A stretch of 64,000 bases of DNA from Nitrososphaeraceae archaeon (GCA_031316115.1 JALDRC010000004.1:1-64000); one strand, 5' to 3'. Counted from the stretch's first letter, positions 1 through 9,347 are shown. Notes: generated by a model not told the origin, from the sequence alone. A program made the numbers and translations.

Positions 1-88
1 CGGGCCCGTCGGGAGTTGAACCCGAGACAGCCGGATTTCTTCCATAAAGATAAAAGTCCGGTACTCTACCTGGCTGAGCTACGGGCCC
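1..88 (-). tRNA. tRNA-Lys(UUU) with intron
   Basis: The reverse strand folds as a complete tRNA: acceptor stem GGGCCCG pairing with CGGGCCC, discriminator G at position 1, D arm GCTC/GAGT, anticodon stem CCGGA/TCCGG and T arm TCGGG-TTCAACT-CCCGA. The spliced loop is CTTTTAA, giving anticodon UUU (Lys). A 14-nt insertion at 37-50 sits between tRNA positions 37 and 38, the usual archaeal site removed by the splicing endonuclease. CCA is not encoded. Confidence 0.95.
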
Positions 89-134
89 TTCAGATTGCTA
101 TCTACCTTAGATTCAGTGTAGTGAACACTCATCG

Positions 135-146
135 CTATAAATATTA
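135..146 (-). promoter_or_regulatory. TATA box of tRNA-Lys
   Basis: On the reverse strand an AATATTTATAG-like box lies about 47 nt upstream of the mature tRNA 5' end, consistent with an archaeal promoter plus a short 5' leader removed by RNase P. The rest of 89-664 shows no gene I can support. Confidence 0.45.
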
Positions 147-664
147 TTCTAGTGATTTCAGCTCATTTTGATTCAAATATGCATATATACATCTCAACTC
201 AGCAGGTTTAGAAAATAACATGAAACTAAATAATTTTTTTCTGGTAGTCAATACTTTATTATGTTAAATCTAATATGCAACTAGTTTCTTTTTATTTTAA
301 TATTTTCCTTTCGATTTTTAAGAATTAAAACGCATGTAAAAGAAAGGAACTGAAATTTGAAATAATTGAATGATATAATCGTGAGTATTAAACTAGAGGA
401 CAATATTTATAGTCAGATGGTTGTAGAAATATTCTGAAAGAATTATTTAATTACGTACTTCTCAATGTCATGCATCATATTCTTTTTTAAAATATTGATT
501 GGTATGATATAAAAATTAAGTAAAATAAATTTAAGTTTTTAATATTCCTTGGTAAAAATTCTTTATTAATGGTGATATTTTGATATTTTCAGAATAACGA
601 AAATTACGATACATAAAAAAAATGAAGATTAAAATAAAATGATATTAAAAATGTATTTTAAAAA

Positions 665-1306
665 TCAGTTGATATTGATTTCTTTTCCATTTTTAGTATC
701 CTTTTCTTTTTCAAAAATGATTTCAAGTATTCCATTTTTAAAAGTACTTTTTGCAGTTTTTATGTTAATATCTCCAGGTAATTCTACAGTTTTTTTGTAG
801 CTTTTATTGTTAGAAGGATTAATTGCGGTGATATCAACCTTATCTGGAAATGCATTTATCTTTATTTCATTCTTTTCTACCCCTGGTAATTCAACTACTA
901 TCTTTACTTCTTTTTCAGATTCGGTCAAATCTACTAAAGGTTCTATTTCAGAGGAAAGCTCAGGAAACCATCCTTTAAAACCACTAAAACCTTGTCTTCG
1001 TATGTTTCCAAATTCTCTGACCTTAGGTTTTCCATCCGGGCCTACTGTCATGGAATAGCCATAAACTACCGGACCGAATTCTCTTACTTTTTCTCCTTCT
1101 GGGGTCTTGTATTCTTTAATTAGGTTTTTTGGAATTCTCGATTCAATATCTTTGAATTGTTCACTAAACATTCTTTCAGTTTCTTCACGTATTGAATCCA
1201 TTTCCTTGAAAAGATTTTTACTTCCATATCTTTCACGTGGCCTTAAAGGCATTCCAGTAATACGCCTAAACCATTCCTCAATTTCATCCTGATCCCAAAA
1301 ACTCAT
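665..1306 (-). CDS. hsp20: Hsp20 / small heat shock protein
   Basis: 213 residues. An alpha-crystallin domain spans about 122-203 (VDLTESEKEVKIVVELPG, then KNGILEIIFEK), followed by a C-terminal I-x-I motif at 210-212, which in this family docks into a neighbouring subunit. The N-terminal 110 residues carry the REFGP/VREFG segment seen in archaeal Hsp20 proteins with long N-termini. The protein is expected to be a cytosolic ATP-independent holdase that oligomerises. The ATG at 1306 is preceded by AAGGTG as a ribosome binding site. It stands alone, divergent from the small membrane gene at 1465. Confidence 0.93.
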   Translation of the reverse strand: MSFWDQDEIEEWFRRITGMPLRPRERYGSKNLFKEMDSIREETERMFSEQFKDIESRIPKNLIKEYKTPEGEKVREFGPVVYGYSMTVGPDGKPKVREFGNIRRQGFSGFKGWFPELSSEIEPLVDLTESEKEVKIVVELPGVEKNEIKINAFPDKVDITAINPSNNKSYKKTVELPGDINIKTAKSTFKNGILEIIFEKEKDTKNGKEININ

Positions 1307-1343
1307 AATATTACACCTTATTGTACATTAATATATCAATCAT

Positions 1344-1357
1344 CTTATTTAATTTTT
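1344..1357 (-). promoter_or_regulatory. TATA box for hsp20
   Basis: On the reverse strand AAATTAAATAAGA lies about 40 nt upstream of the hsp20 ATG, leaving room for a short leader that contains the AAGGTG ribosome binding site. Confidence 0.4.
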
Positions 1358-1464
1358 ATATCAAAAAACTAAATAGAGAATAGAATTCAATTCACCAATA
1401 TAGGGTGAAACAACAAAGTATTTACACTTGAATATTTAAGAATGATGATATTAATACTAGGTAT

Positions 1465-1749
1465 ATGGTGCCGATAATAGCTTCAGGAGTAATAGGTTTT
1501 ATAATTGCTGAAATATTAACACATTATTGGAAGAAAAATAATTTAAAAGAAGTTTATATCTTCAACAGGCGCATACATCATGGGGAAATAGGGATATTAT
1601 TATTAACTCTACTACTCTCAAGGGGATTATCTCCATCGCTTTTATCAACTTTTACAGGACTTGGAATAGGGTTAATTAAAGATGATATAAAGGATATTTC
1701 GAAATGGTTTACTTTCAAGGAGAAAGAAAATGAGAATGAAATGTTTTAA
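1465..1749 (+). CDS. small membrane protein, unknown
   Basis: 94 residues. Two hydrophobic stretches (about residues 2-18 and 41-72) are separated by a basic loop with RRIHHGE, and the C-terminus is charged. I do not recognise a named family, though small two-helix proteins of this kind are common in Thaumarchaeota. Its last 20 nt overlap the next small gene (1730), so the two are probably translated from one transcript. A TATA-like AATATTTAAG lies about 32 nt upstream, consistent with a nearly leaderless message. Confidence 0.6.
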   Translation: MVPIIASGVIGFIIAEILTHYWKKNNLKEVYIFNRRIHHGEIGILLLTLLLSRGLSPSLLSTFTGLGIGLIKDDIKDISKWFTFKEKENENEMF

Positions 1750-1852
1750 TTGCTATACAGAATTTCTTCCTAATTTATCTAATCCTGTATGTCCATCATG
1801 TAGTTTCTGTTTTTACTGTAGGGAATTTACTTGTTTCCACAATAATATTTAA
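1730..1852 (+). CDS. 40-residue zinc-ribbon microprotein
   Basis: ATG at 1730, stop TAA at 1850-1852. In only 40 residues it has C5-x2-C8, C21-x2-C24, C27-x2-C30, C35 and H37, enough to bind two zinc ions. A good ribosome binding site (AAGGAG) lies 7 nt upstream, inside the end of the 1465 gene, with which it overlaps by 20 nt in another frame. The spacing of CxxC pairs and the Shine-Dalgarno sequence argue that it is real. The function is unknown; a nucleic-acid or protein-binding zinc ribbon is plausible. Confidence 0.6.
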   Translation: MRMKCFNCYTEFLPNLSNPVCPSCSFCFYCREFTCFHNNI

Positions 1853-1872
1853 GCTATATCGTTTGTTTTGAT

Positions 1873-2579
1873 TGTTCTGTTAAGTTAAAGGAAGGACTAA
1901 CTGTGAATATTCTATTTCTAATCTATGAAAATTAGATTATTAAGTAAAAAATACCTCCAATGAGAGTAATGTGTTCTTTGTTAATATTTTATTTTCTTTT
2001 GCGTACAAAATATATCTAAAGAATGTATTCTTTTAATGATCAAAAATAGAATTAATGGTACTGTAGATATGCAATTGGTTCCAACCAACGTTTTGTTCGA
2101 TTACATATTCCCGAGACAAGAAGATAATCTGCATTATCAGGATGAAAAGATCGCTCAAATTGGTAAACAGTATATTTAGTTGTGGATATGTGATGAATCT
2201 CTAAAAAGGTACTTGGGAGTGATATTACAGACCAAAGGAATAGGTTGATTCAAGAAAACTGTATCCATATTCTGATATCAGAATATGGCAAAGATATTAC
2301 ATGTACTGAACTAGGTTAGTAGTATATTCCAGGTACAGTTTCACATCTAAAACATAGTTTGTACTTTGCTTTAGAAAAAAGTTGGATAGAAATAGTTATA
2401 CAGTATTTTAAAGATAACCTAGTATCATTTTATGCTAGTTAATGCCTATCCATAGTATAAGTGCATTTGTGTTCATAAATATAAACAATTGGATAAAATT
2501 CTTAGTTTATTTGTATAATGTAAAAGGTAAAATAAATTTTATACAAATTCAAGTTAAAGTAGTCTGAGATTAACCTGAC
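1873..2579 (+). mobile_element. decayed IS6-like element
   Basis: The left end TGTTCTGTTAAGTTAAAG matches the terminal repeat of the intact copy at 23234-23957. The following 40 nt (TATTCTATTTCTAATCTATG) match its transposase start region. Fragments of the DDE transposase can be followed (IAQIGKQYI, LWICDESLKRYLG, YFKDNLVSFYAS) but are broken by many stops and shifts. The total length (about 707 bp) is close to the 724 bp of the intact copy. It is dead. Confidence 0.75.
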
Positions 2580-2670
2580 TATTTTGATTATCATTATGTA
2601 TTTTTTATTATATATTATATGATTTTGTTCTAGTTATTTAATTAGTATAATGTTTTCATAAAATAGGAAA

Positions 2671-3090
2671 TTATTCTCCTAAAACTTTTATCAACACTCT
2701 TTTCGCTCTACGGCCATCAAACTCACCATAAAAGATCTGTTCCCAAGGACCAAAATCTAATTTTCCGCCGGTAATAGCTACTGTAACTTCACGTCCCATT
2801 ATCTGTCGTTTTAGATGGGCATCTGCATTGTCTTCTCCAGTATCATTATGTCTATATTGTTCAATAGGATCATGTGGAGCCAATTTCTCTAACCACTTTT
2901 CAAAGTCATGATGAAGTCCATCTTCATTGTCATTTATAAAAACACTGGCAGAAATGTGCATTGCATTAACAATACATAGTCCTTCTTTTACCTGACTTTC
3001 GTCAACTACTTTTCTCACGTCTGGAGTTATGTTTATAAAATCTATTCTATTAGGAGTATTAAATGTAAGATATTTCGTAAGTACTTTCAT
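2671..3090 (-). CDS. yjbQ: YjbQ family protein (UPF0047)
   Basis: About 139 residues, the normal length of this single-domain family. The recognisable core includes [34 protein letters not shown] and [19 protein letters not shown] with the closing [13 protein letters not shown]. Some bacterial members have weak thiamin-phosphate synthase activity; the physiological role in archaea is unsettled. Two in-frame ATGs are possible (3099 and 3090); [10 protein letters not shown] from 3090 matches the usual family start. Monocistronic, and it does not overlap the DUF167 gene at 3203. Confidence 0.9.
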   Translation of the reverse strand: MKVLTKYLTFNTPNRIDFINITPDVRKVVDESQVKEGLCIVNAMHISASVFINDNEDGLHHDFEKWLEKLAPHDPIEQYRHNDTGEDNADAHLKRQIMGREVTVAITGGKLDFGPWEQIFYGEFDGRRAKRVLIKVLGE

Positions 3091-3202
3091 GAATCTCATT
3101 CTTTTCTTTTAAAGGATATAATTGTATCCTAAATTTGTTTTATCATCCAGAATTATTTTACGATTCATTTAAAAAGCTAATTAAATGTATCCTAAAAAGA
3201 AT

Positions 3203-3421
3203 TTATTTTTCTATTTCCACTATTTTTTTTCTGGAATTTAAACCTGATATTATTGTAATATTTTCTGTTGAAACTCTAAAATATCTTGACAATATTTTTA
3301 TTAATTCTCTATTAGCCTTACCACGCTCAGGTTTATTCTTAAGAGAAACTTTGATTTCATCATTATTAGAAATCTCAAAAAATGACGATGAACTAAATTT
3401 GATAGTGATATAATATCTCAC
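3203..3421 (-). CDS. DUF167 / UPF0235 protein
   Basis: 72 residues. The sequence shows the family signature EIKVSLKNKPERGKANRELIK followed by LSRYFRVSTENITIISGLNSRKKIVEIE. Members are small alpha/beta proteins of unknown function. The start is GTG at 3421. It lies 113 nt upstream of and on the same strand as yjbQ, so the two could be co-transcribed. It is somewhat shorter than bacterial homologues (about 95-100 residues), mostly at the N-terminus. Confidence 0.85.
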   Translation of the reverse strand: MRYYITIKFSSSSFFEISNNDEIKVSLKNKPERGKANRELIKILSRYFRVSTENITIISGLNSRKKIVEIEK

Positions 3422-3500
3422 TTTGTAAACAGTAATTTATAAAAATACTCTATATTTATCTTGAAATGTTTGTGAAATCAAACTTGAAAGATATCTGAAT

Positions 3501-3510
3501 TTTTAAATAT
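3501..3510 (+). promoter_or_regulatory. TATA box for CPBP protease gene
   Basis: TTTTAAATAT ends 27 nt before the ATG at 3538, the distance expected for transcription starting at or next to the start codon (leaderless mRNA). Confidence 0.5.
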
Positions 3511-3537
3511 AATATTTGAGTTCAAGAATAGCATATA

Positions 3538-4161
3538 ATGGTAACACAACTTATCCATTCTTTGATCAAAGATTTTAATCCAAAAAATTGGATATCTCCT
3601 TTTCAGAGTACATCGATTCAGTATTTAATTCTAATGTTCTTAGTCTTTCATGGGATAGGTGTAATCGCTTCTATAATAGGTGCTTCTATAATAGAGAACA
3701 CCGTTAAAGATTACCAGGATCCATCCTTACCTCATTCCTTAATTCCGGTTATTATGGCTGGGCCAATTGAAGAATCACTTTTTTTTGGAATCCCCTTTTA
3801 TTTATTTGGAAATAATTATCTCCCTCTCATAGGTGGAATTATATGGGGCATGTTACATATTTTTAACACAAATACAATCGACATAAATCAATTAGACTAT
3901 GCCAACTGGTTGTTTGTTATTCCATCGTTATTTTTCAGCCTAAGAACATGGATAAGCAGAAAAGGATGGTTTGCTATAATAGCTCATTCATTATGGAATG
4001 TGATATTCTTTAGTTTAAGTTGTTATACAAAGGAAATTATGTGTTCATTTCATTTTAATAACCAAGATATAAGTACAATTTTATTAGCTACGATATTGTT
4101 AACTATAACTTATTTACTAGTCAAAAGGATGAGAAGTAGGAAGTTATTAAACAAGGTCTAA
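3538..4161 (+). CDS. CPBP-family intramembrane metalloprotease
   Basis: 207 residues, polytopic. The three CPBP (Abi/CAAX, PF02517) motifs are in order: PIEESLFFG with E78-E79, GMLHIFN with H107, and AHSLWN with H150 and N154. These residues form the glutamate/histidine active site in the family. The enzyme should act in the cytoplasmic membrane; archaeal substrates are unknown. A basic C-terminal tail (KRMRSRKLLNK) faces the cytoplasm by the positive-inside rule. It converges with the unknown gene at 4192. Confidence 0.85.
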   Translation: MVTQLIHSLIKDFNPKNWISPFQSTSIQYLILMFLVFHGIGVIASIIGASIIENTVKDYQDPSLPHSLIPVIMAGPIEESLFFGIPFYLFGNNYLPLIGGIIWGMLHIFNTNTIDINQLDYANWLFVIPSLFFSLRTWISRKGWFAIIAHSLWNVIFFSLSCYTKEIMCSFHFNNQDISTILLATILLTITYLLVKRMRSRKLLNKV

Positions 4162-4191
4162 TTAAAAAATAAAATTGAATCTTCTGTATTA

Positions 4192-4734
4192 TTATCCGTA
4201 AGAAGAATATCTCATTCTTAATTTTTCCTTCATTTTTGAAGAAATTTGTTCTGATACTTTTTGATTTGTTTTATCAAAATTGGGAAGTCTTTTTTCCGTA
4301 AAAAGGAATGGACCGTATATGTAATCCTTGCCTGCAATAGGTTTTACAGGTTCTATTGAAGATAGTAACGAATTAAGTTGTGTGTTAACTTCACTTTCTT
4401 TGATTGAATTAGAATTTTGTTCCATTGACAGGTTTTTAAGAAAATTCATTATTTTATTTGTCTCTAAATTTCGATATCCAAAAGAGGTTGTAGTGTTGAA
4501 ACGTTTTTCAACTCTTGAGAGATCATTATCAACCTTAGCCCCCATGATTATAGGATTTGGTTTATAGATAGAGTCGATCTTTAATTGCCAAATTTCATCA
4601 GGATTTGAAATTATAGCATCAAAAAATGAATCATGAACTTGGGATAAAGATATAATAAAATTCCAATTCTTTGGTTTCAAAGAATATCTATTAAACAAAT
4701 ATCGTGCTAATTCAGATTCTTGTAAAATTTCCAT
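4192..4734 (-). CDS. hypothetical protein
   Basis: 180 residues, soluble, no signal peptide and no motif I recognise. The N-terminal half (about 1-75) looks compact, with aromatic and acidic residues (LKPKNWNFIISLSQVHDSFF). The second half is polar and contains a YIYGPFLFTEKRLPNF segment before a basic, helical C-terminus. Start ATG at 4734. It is separated by about 80 nt from the Rieske gene upstream on the same strand (4818-5126), so it may be the downstream gene of a two-gene unit. Confidence 0.7.
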   Translation of the reverse strand: MEILQESELARYLFNRYSLKPKNWNFIISLSQVHDSFFDAIISNPDEIWQLKIDSIYKPNPIIMGAKVDNDLSRVEKRFNTTTSFGYRNLETNKIMNFLKNLSMEQNSNSIKESEVNTQLNSLLSSIEPVKPIAGKDYIYGPFLFTEKRLPNFDKTNQKVSEQISSKMKEKLRMRYSSYG

Positions 4735-4817
4735 ACTATTATCACTTTATAAAAATTACATATAACTGTTATTTGTTAAAAAACTAAAAATTATGTAGTT
4801 AAAATATTTTTAAATAG

Positions 4818-5126
4818 CTATATTTCCACATAAACAGTATCCTGTTCGATACTTGTAGGATAACTACCCACTGGGTTAAGATTTTGTGGAAACCAGATAA
4901 GATTTCCATTGGTAATATCCCATTTTGCGCCATGCCACGGACATCTTAATTCTTTACCTTGCAATTCACCTTCATGTAATTCAGCTCCTGAATGCGTACA
5001 TGTATTACCTATTGCATAGTAGATTCCATTGATGTTTGCAACCACAATCTCTTTTCCTCCTGCAGTTATATGTATCATTTTGCCCTCTCCAAGATCAGAT
5101 TTTTTACCGACCATGAACTTTACCAT
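4818..5126 (-). CDS. Rieske [2Fe-2S] ferredoxin-like protein
   Basis: 102 residues, a single Rieske domain. The two cluster-binding motifs are C43-T-H45 (NTCTHSGAEL) and C62-P-W-H65 (RCPWHGAKWD). This is the soluble ferredoxin type, with no membrane anchor and no catalytic oxygenase domain, so it probably shuttles electrons in the cytosol. Start ATG at 5126. It shares a strand with the unknown gene at 4192. Confidence 0.93.
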   Translation of the reverse strand: MVKFMVGKKSDLGEGKMIHITAGGKEIVVANINGIYYAIGNTCTHSGAELHEGELQGKELRCPWHGAKWDITNGNLIWFPQNLNPVGSYPTSIEQDTVYVEI

Positions 5127-5324
5127 AGAAGAATATGCGAATCTATCTTTATAATCTTTTAAAGAGAGTAAATAGTAAATGTCAATCTTTATAAAATTAA
5201 ATTCAATAATCCATTTAAAATTTGATTTGTGTTTAATACCTACACACTCTTAGGATATCATAGTAGTATAATAAGTTTCAAATTTAAACAAATATGAAAA
5301 ATATAATTTTATACTATGTATCTA

Positions 5325-5447
5325 TTATATCTGAACGTTAAAATTCCTGACTTGCCAACCATTTATACTGCAATCTAATCTATGTAGCATATCCTCTAAA
5401 TAATTGAATTTCAGGTTATTCCTAAATTCTAGTCTATCGAAGATCAT
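5325..5447 (-). CDS. possible 40-residue protein
   Basis: ATG at 5447 and stop at 5325; the product begins MIFDRLEFRNNLKF and ends VRNFNVQI. There is no motif and no clear ribosome binding site. It is the only coding-like stretch I see in the 818-bp interval 5127-5944; the rest shows no gene I can support. It may equally be a chance ORF. Confidence 0.25.
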   Translation of the reverse strand: MIFDRLEFRNNLKFNYLEDMLHRLDCSINGWQVRNFNVQI

Positions 5448-5944
5448 AACCAATAGAAAAAAAATATAATAAATTGGATAAATCTGTCACAAGTAATGGA
5501 TTTATATTTTACAAAACATTCATGAATAATATCAAGAAATAAGATTATTAAGTAAAAATCATACATCCTTCAAGCATAACTTCATATTCAGGAAATAGAT
5601 TCAAATTTATTTTTCATCAAAAAATCAAAGTATTCTTCATGTTATAAAAATAATATTCTCTAGATCCACTCTTTCTTTCAGGATAATAGATAATCTAATG
5701 ATTATAAAATCTAGAATATATAGCAAAAGAAAAATGGATCATTATACTTTACCATGTTTTTAACTATATCGAATTAGAAATAACACCACAAGATAACTAT
5801 TAAAGATCATTCGATAAGAATCAAGAGTAAAATAGCTAGCAAGATAAATCAAAAACGATCATTAGTTTTAGATATATAAAGAAATGAAAATGAAAATGAA
5901 AATTGTAAATTTACGCTCCTGTTATTTTTATAAGATTAAAAAAG

Positions 5945-6328
5945 TTACATATGTACTAGGGCATCGACTGGTTGTATGGAAATAACCCCGATTTTTTTAT
6001 CACTACTATCATTTACATGTTTGAGTTTTTCTATTAATTCCTGTAGAATGTCAGACTCTGCTATAGTAACAATAGTCTTACGTGTTGTTGATACTATGGC
6101 AGTCTGTCCTCCTGCTTTTCCTGATCTTATCCTTTGTTTGGATTTTCCATATCCATGTGAATCATATACTGTTGCTTCTAGCTGTAAACTCTCAATCTCT
6201 GTAATTATTTCGTCAACCTTTTCTGGACTTACAAAAATTTCTATCTTTTTTAAACCTGCTGTAACTTGATTTTTAACATTTTTGTCCGATTCTACTATTT
6301 CAAATGGTAAATTGGATTTCGCACTCAT
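5945..6328 (-). CDS. PII-like nitrogen regulatory protein
   Basis: About 127 residues from ATG 6328 (an upstream in-frame TTG at 6340 is less likely). From residue 27 the GlnB/GlnK fold is clear: KKIEIFVSPEKVDEIITEIE, the T-loop region GYGKSKQRIRSGKAGGQ, then TIVTIAESDILQELIEKL and the final KIGVISIQPVDALVHM. PII trimers sense ATP/ADP and 2-oxoglutarate and control transporters or enzymes. The T-loop lacks the Tyr that is uridylylated in bacteria and differs from AmtB-partner GlnK, so its partner cannot be inferred. No ammonium transporter gene is adjacent. Confidence 0.82.
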   Translation of the reverse strand: MSAKSNLPFEIVESDKNVKNQVTAGLKKIEIFVSPEKVDEIITEIESLQLEATVYDSHGYGKSKQRIRSGKAGGQTAIVSTTRKTIVTIAESDILQELIEKLKHVNDSSDKKIGVISIQPVDALVHM

Positions 6329-6586
6329 TATAAATAGCAAATAACAGAATATTATATAAGATTTGTTCTTTTGTAACTACCTAGTTATATACTGAGCCGT
6401 ATTCGAATATATGAATTTTAAGAGCAAGACTAAACATTACAACTCTTAAATAATAAATCAAATCAATAAGGCATATGTTCTGTTGGATATGGATTATAAA
6501 AAACAGAAAACAGCAGCTAGTAAAATTTCTTTAAAAAAATATCCTTTACTTACGACATATTGTTTTTTTGAAATCATCGATAGGAA

Positions 6587-6688
6587 ATGACAAATTCTAT
6601 CGATAGATATACTCAGAACATAGAAGGAATTAGTAATCTCATACCTTTAGATGCAGAAATGCAATGGCAGAGAAATTATGAAAAGTAG
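6587..6688 (+). CDS. possible 33-residue protein
   Basis: ATG at 6587, stop TAG at 6686-6688; MTNSIDRYTQNIEGISNL then a hydrophilic end. It sits just upstream of the photolyase gene on the same strand and could be a leader ORF of that transcript. There is no recognised motif. The rest of 6329-6749 holds only the photolyase promoter. Confidence 0.3.
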   Translation: MTNSIDRYTQNIEGISNLIPLDAEMQWQRNYEK

Positions 6689-6724
6689 TTAAAAATCGAG
6701 TTTTCAGGTTAGATATCTAATGAA

Positions 6725-6734
6725 ACTATATAAG
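6725..6734 (+). promoter_or_regulatory. TATA box for photolyase gene
   Basis: ACTATATAAG ends 15 nt before the ATG at 6750. This suggests a leaderless or nearly leaderless transcript. Confidence 0.4.
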
Positions 6735-6749
6735 TACTAGGTAAATTAC

Positions 6750-8351
6750 ATGAAAAACGAAGAAAAATTGATAAGACCGTTATATAAGAAAAGTATTTTT
6801 ATTTTTAGACGAGATTTAAGGATTGAAGATAATACAGGTTTAACAAATGCTATATTATCTTCAGATTTTGTATATTGTTTTTATATTTTAGACAGTAATA
6901 TACTATCCACAAAATCTTCGTATACTTCTTTTTCTTTACCAATAGATCCTCATATTCTTTTAAGAAGAAGACAGCAGAGAATACATTTATTAAATTTCTT
7001 AAGAGAATCGTTATTGAATCTTCAAAGGCAATTTGAAAAACCGATTTTTAAAAATGAGAAAACAAAAAAAAGCGAGAGAAATTTTAGCGTGTCTAAAAAA
7101 TTAGTTTTTGTATTTGGAGATGTATCATCAATAATAAAAAAAATAATTCAAATAGATAAGGATATTGAGACAATATTTGTTAACAGGGATTATACACCAT
7201 ATAGCAGAAAGAGAGATAATATGATTAAGAAAATTTGTGAATCTTTTAATATTAAATTTATAGAATGTAAAGACATACTCATCAATGAACCGGAAGAAAT
7301 TTTGAATGTTAACAATAAACCGTATAGAATATTCTCTCAATATTATAATAAAGCCATAGAGTTACCATTAAAAAAAAATAATTCTCTTGATATGGAAAAA
7401 CTCTTATCTAATGTTACTATCTTTGATGATGCAAAATTAAGAAATATTGTTAACATAAAAGTTATTTATGATTTAGATAAATTCTTTTCTTTAATTAACC
7501 CTAGACAGAAAGATAGCTTTTATAATTCACAAATATTGGTAGGATCAAGAGATAGTTATCTTAGATTGGTTTCTAAATTAATATCCACAAATAAAAAATA
7601 TGACATTAATAAAACAAAATATTCATTTTATAGATCGGCAAGTTATTTTTCTTCCTACCTCAAATTTGGATTATGTTCTATTAGAGAAGTATATTCATCA
7701 ATACATAATGGATTAGGACAGAATCATCCTCTACTACGACAATTATATTGGAGAGATTTTTTCGTATATATTGGGTTTCATTTTCCATTTGTGTTTAGTA
7801 ATAATTTTCAAGAAAGATATAGTGGAAAAAATACTATCAAATGGAAAAATGATCCTATGGAATTTGAAGCATGGTGTAAGGGAAAAACAGGATTTCCTAT
7901 TGTTGATGCAGGTATGCGAGAGTTAAATGAAACAGGATTTATGCATAATAGGGCACGGTTAATAACAGCTTCATTTTTGGTAAAAGATCTACATGTTGAT
8001 TGGAGATATGGAGAAAGATATTTCGCATTAAAACTTGTAGATTACGACCCTGCCATAAACAATGGCAATTGGCAATGGGTAGCTTCAACTGGATGTGATA
8101 CTCAACCTTTTTTCCGAATATTTAATCCATGGCTACAACAAAAAAAATTCGATCCTAATTGTATTTATATAAAAAAATGGATTCCAGAGCTTCGTGAAAT
8201 ATCCAATGATACAATAAATAACTGGCACAAAGATGATTTGTCTATAGATAACTTTACTAATCCACCACAGTCTATAAATTATCCTAAACCAATAGTTAAT
8301 CACAAAAATGAGATCATAATCACCAAAGAAATGTATAAAACTTTAAAATGA
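6750..8351 (+). CDS. phrB: deoxyribodipyrimidine photolyase (cryptochrome/photolyase family)
   Basis: 533 residues, slightly longer than typical class I CPD photolyases (about 470). The N-terminal antenna-binding Rossmann domain starts with IFIFRRDLRIEDNTGL; the C-terminal FAD-binding domain has LRQLYWRDFFVYIG, KGKTGFPIVDAGMREL, MHNRARLITASFLVKDL and NGNWQWVASTGCD-TQPFFRIFNP. It should repair UV-induced pyrimidine dimers using blue light. Family membership is certain; CPD rather than 6-4 specificity is inferred. A charged, Lys-rich insertion near residues 95-118 adds length. It is alone between intergenic DNA and a dead IS6-like element. Confidence 0.95.
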   Translation: MKNEEKLIRPLYKKSIFIFRRDLRIEDNTGLTNAILSSDFVYCFYILDSNILSTKSSYTSFSLPIDPHILLRRRQQRIHLLNFLRESLLNLQRQFEKPIFKNEKTKKSERNFSVSKKLVFVFGDVSSIIKKIIQIDKDIETIFVNRDYTPYSRKRDNMIKKICESFNIKFIECKDILINEPEEILNVNNKPYRIFSQYYNKAIELPLKKNNSLDMEKLLSNVTIFDDAKLRNIVNIKVIYDLDKFFSLINPRQKDSFYNSQILVGSRDSYLRLVSKLISTNKKYDINKTKYSFYRSASYFSSYLKFGLCSIREVYSSIHNGLGQNHPLLRQLYWRDFFVYIGFHFPFVFSNNFQERYSGKNTIKWKNDPMEFEAWCKGKTGFPIVDAGMRELNETGFMHNRARLITASFLVKDLHVDWRYGERYFALKLVDYDPAINNGNWQWVASTGCDTQPFFRIFNPWLQQKKFDPNCIYIKKWIPELREISNDTINNWHKDDLSIDNFTNPPQSINYPKPIVNHKNEIIITKEMYKTLK

Positions 8352-8385
8352 ACGTAATAATTATTTAGCGATTGAAATTATCTTA

Positions 8386-9105
8386 GGCTCTATTAATTTA
8401 AACAATAAAAGATACAGCTAAGAACAGCTTATTTTTAATACGAATAAAATTAAATTTGAAAAAAATAAAAATTTAAACTATATTATACTGTATTCTTTTT
8501 ATCTATATTTTCTAGGTGCAAGTTGACGTAATACATCTATAGCGTTGATCGTATTTATGGATAAGAGGAATTACATGTCTGTTTAGAATTGGATACAAAG
8601 GTTGGTTTCTCTCAGATCTACAAAAGGAAACAAATATCCGTTTTTATCATAGATGACACTGTTATACAGATTGGTAATCAATATTTCTATTTATGGTTCT
8701 GTATTGAACCAGTACATAGCATTGTGCTTCGAATCTATCTATCTTTCAGGGGGAGGAAATGCTTGTTGCAGAAAAATTCATAAGATTTCTTGCACCAGAA
8801 TATGGAAAACATATTGTTTACACAGATGTAGGTACATGGTAAGGTGAAGAATGGAACATAATTGGATTGAAACACCATCTATATTCTTCAATAGAGAAAA
8901 GTTTGATGGAAAGGGTGAATCATTATCTGAAAGACAGAATAAAAAGTTTTGATGATTACAATACTGGTAGACAAAAGGAATGTAAACTATTTCACACATC
9001 TAACTGATTACAATGCTTTGTATCTATATATAACGATATTGTAGTAAATAAAAATATTGATTATTTTGGATTAGAGGAGATCAATATCATCCTAAATTAA
9101 GATCC
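8386..9105 (+). mobile_element. decayed IS6-like element
   Basis: About 720 bp, nearly the full length of the intact 724-bp copy. The left end reads GGCTCTATTAATTTAA. Transposase pieces follow in order: RKQISVFIIDDTVIQIGNQYF, LWFCIEPVHSIVL, VYTDVGTW, and EKSLMERVNHYLKDRIKSFDDY, with stops and frameshifts between them. The right end CCTAAATTAAGATCC is degenerate. It is not functional. Confidence 0.8.
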
Positions 9106-9347
9106 TTATTATACATCTAATTTATATTTAGTGACCATATTTGATTCTTTTTTCTTATTTATTTTTTATTTATAACTCTATTATATGCTTTTTATCCATA
9201 TTCTATGAATTGTTTTATTTTTAGGATTAAATTAAATAAGGTCAATGCTGGGTCTGTTCCTATGCAAGAATTTTTTTAATAACAAAATTTAAAAATTTTG
9301 AGATTATTATAATATTACTACTCCATTTTAGAAGTATATTGTTTGAG

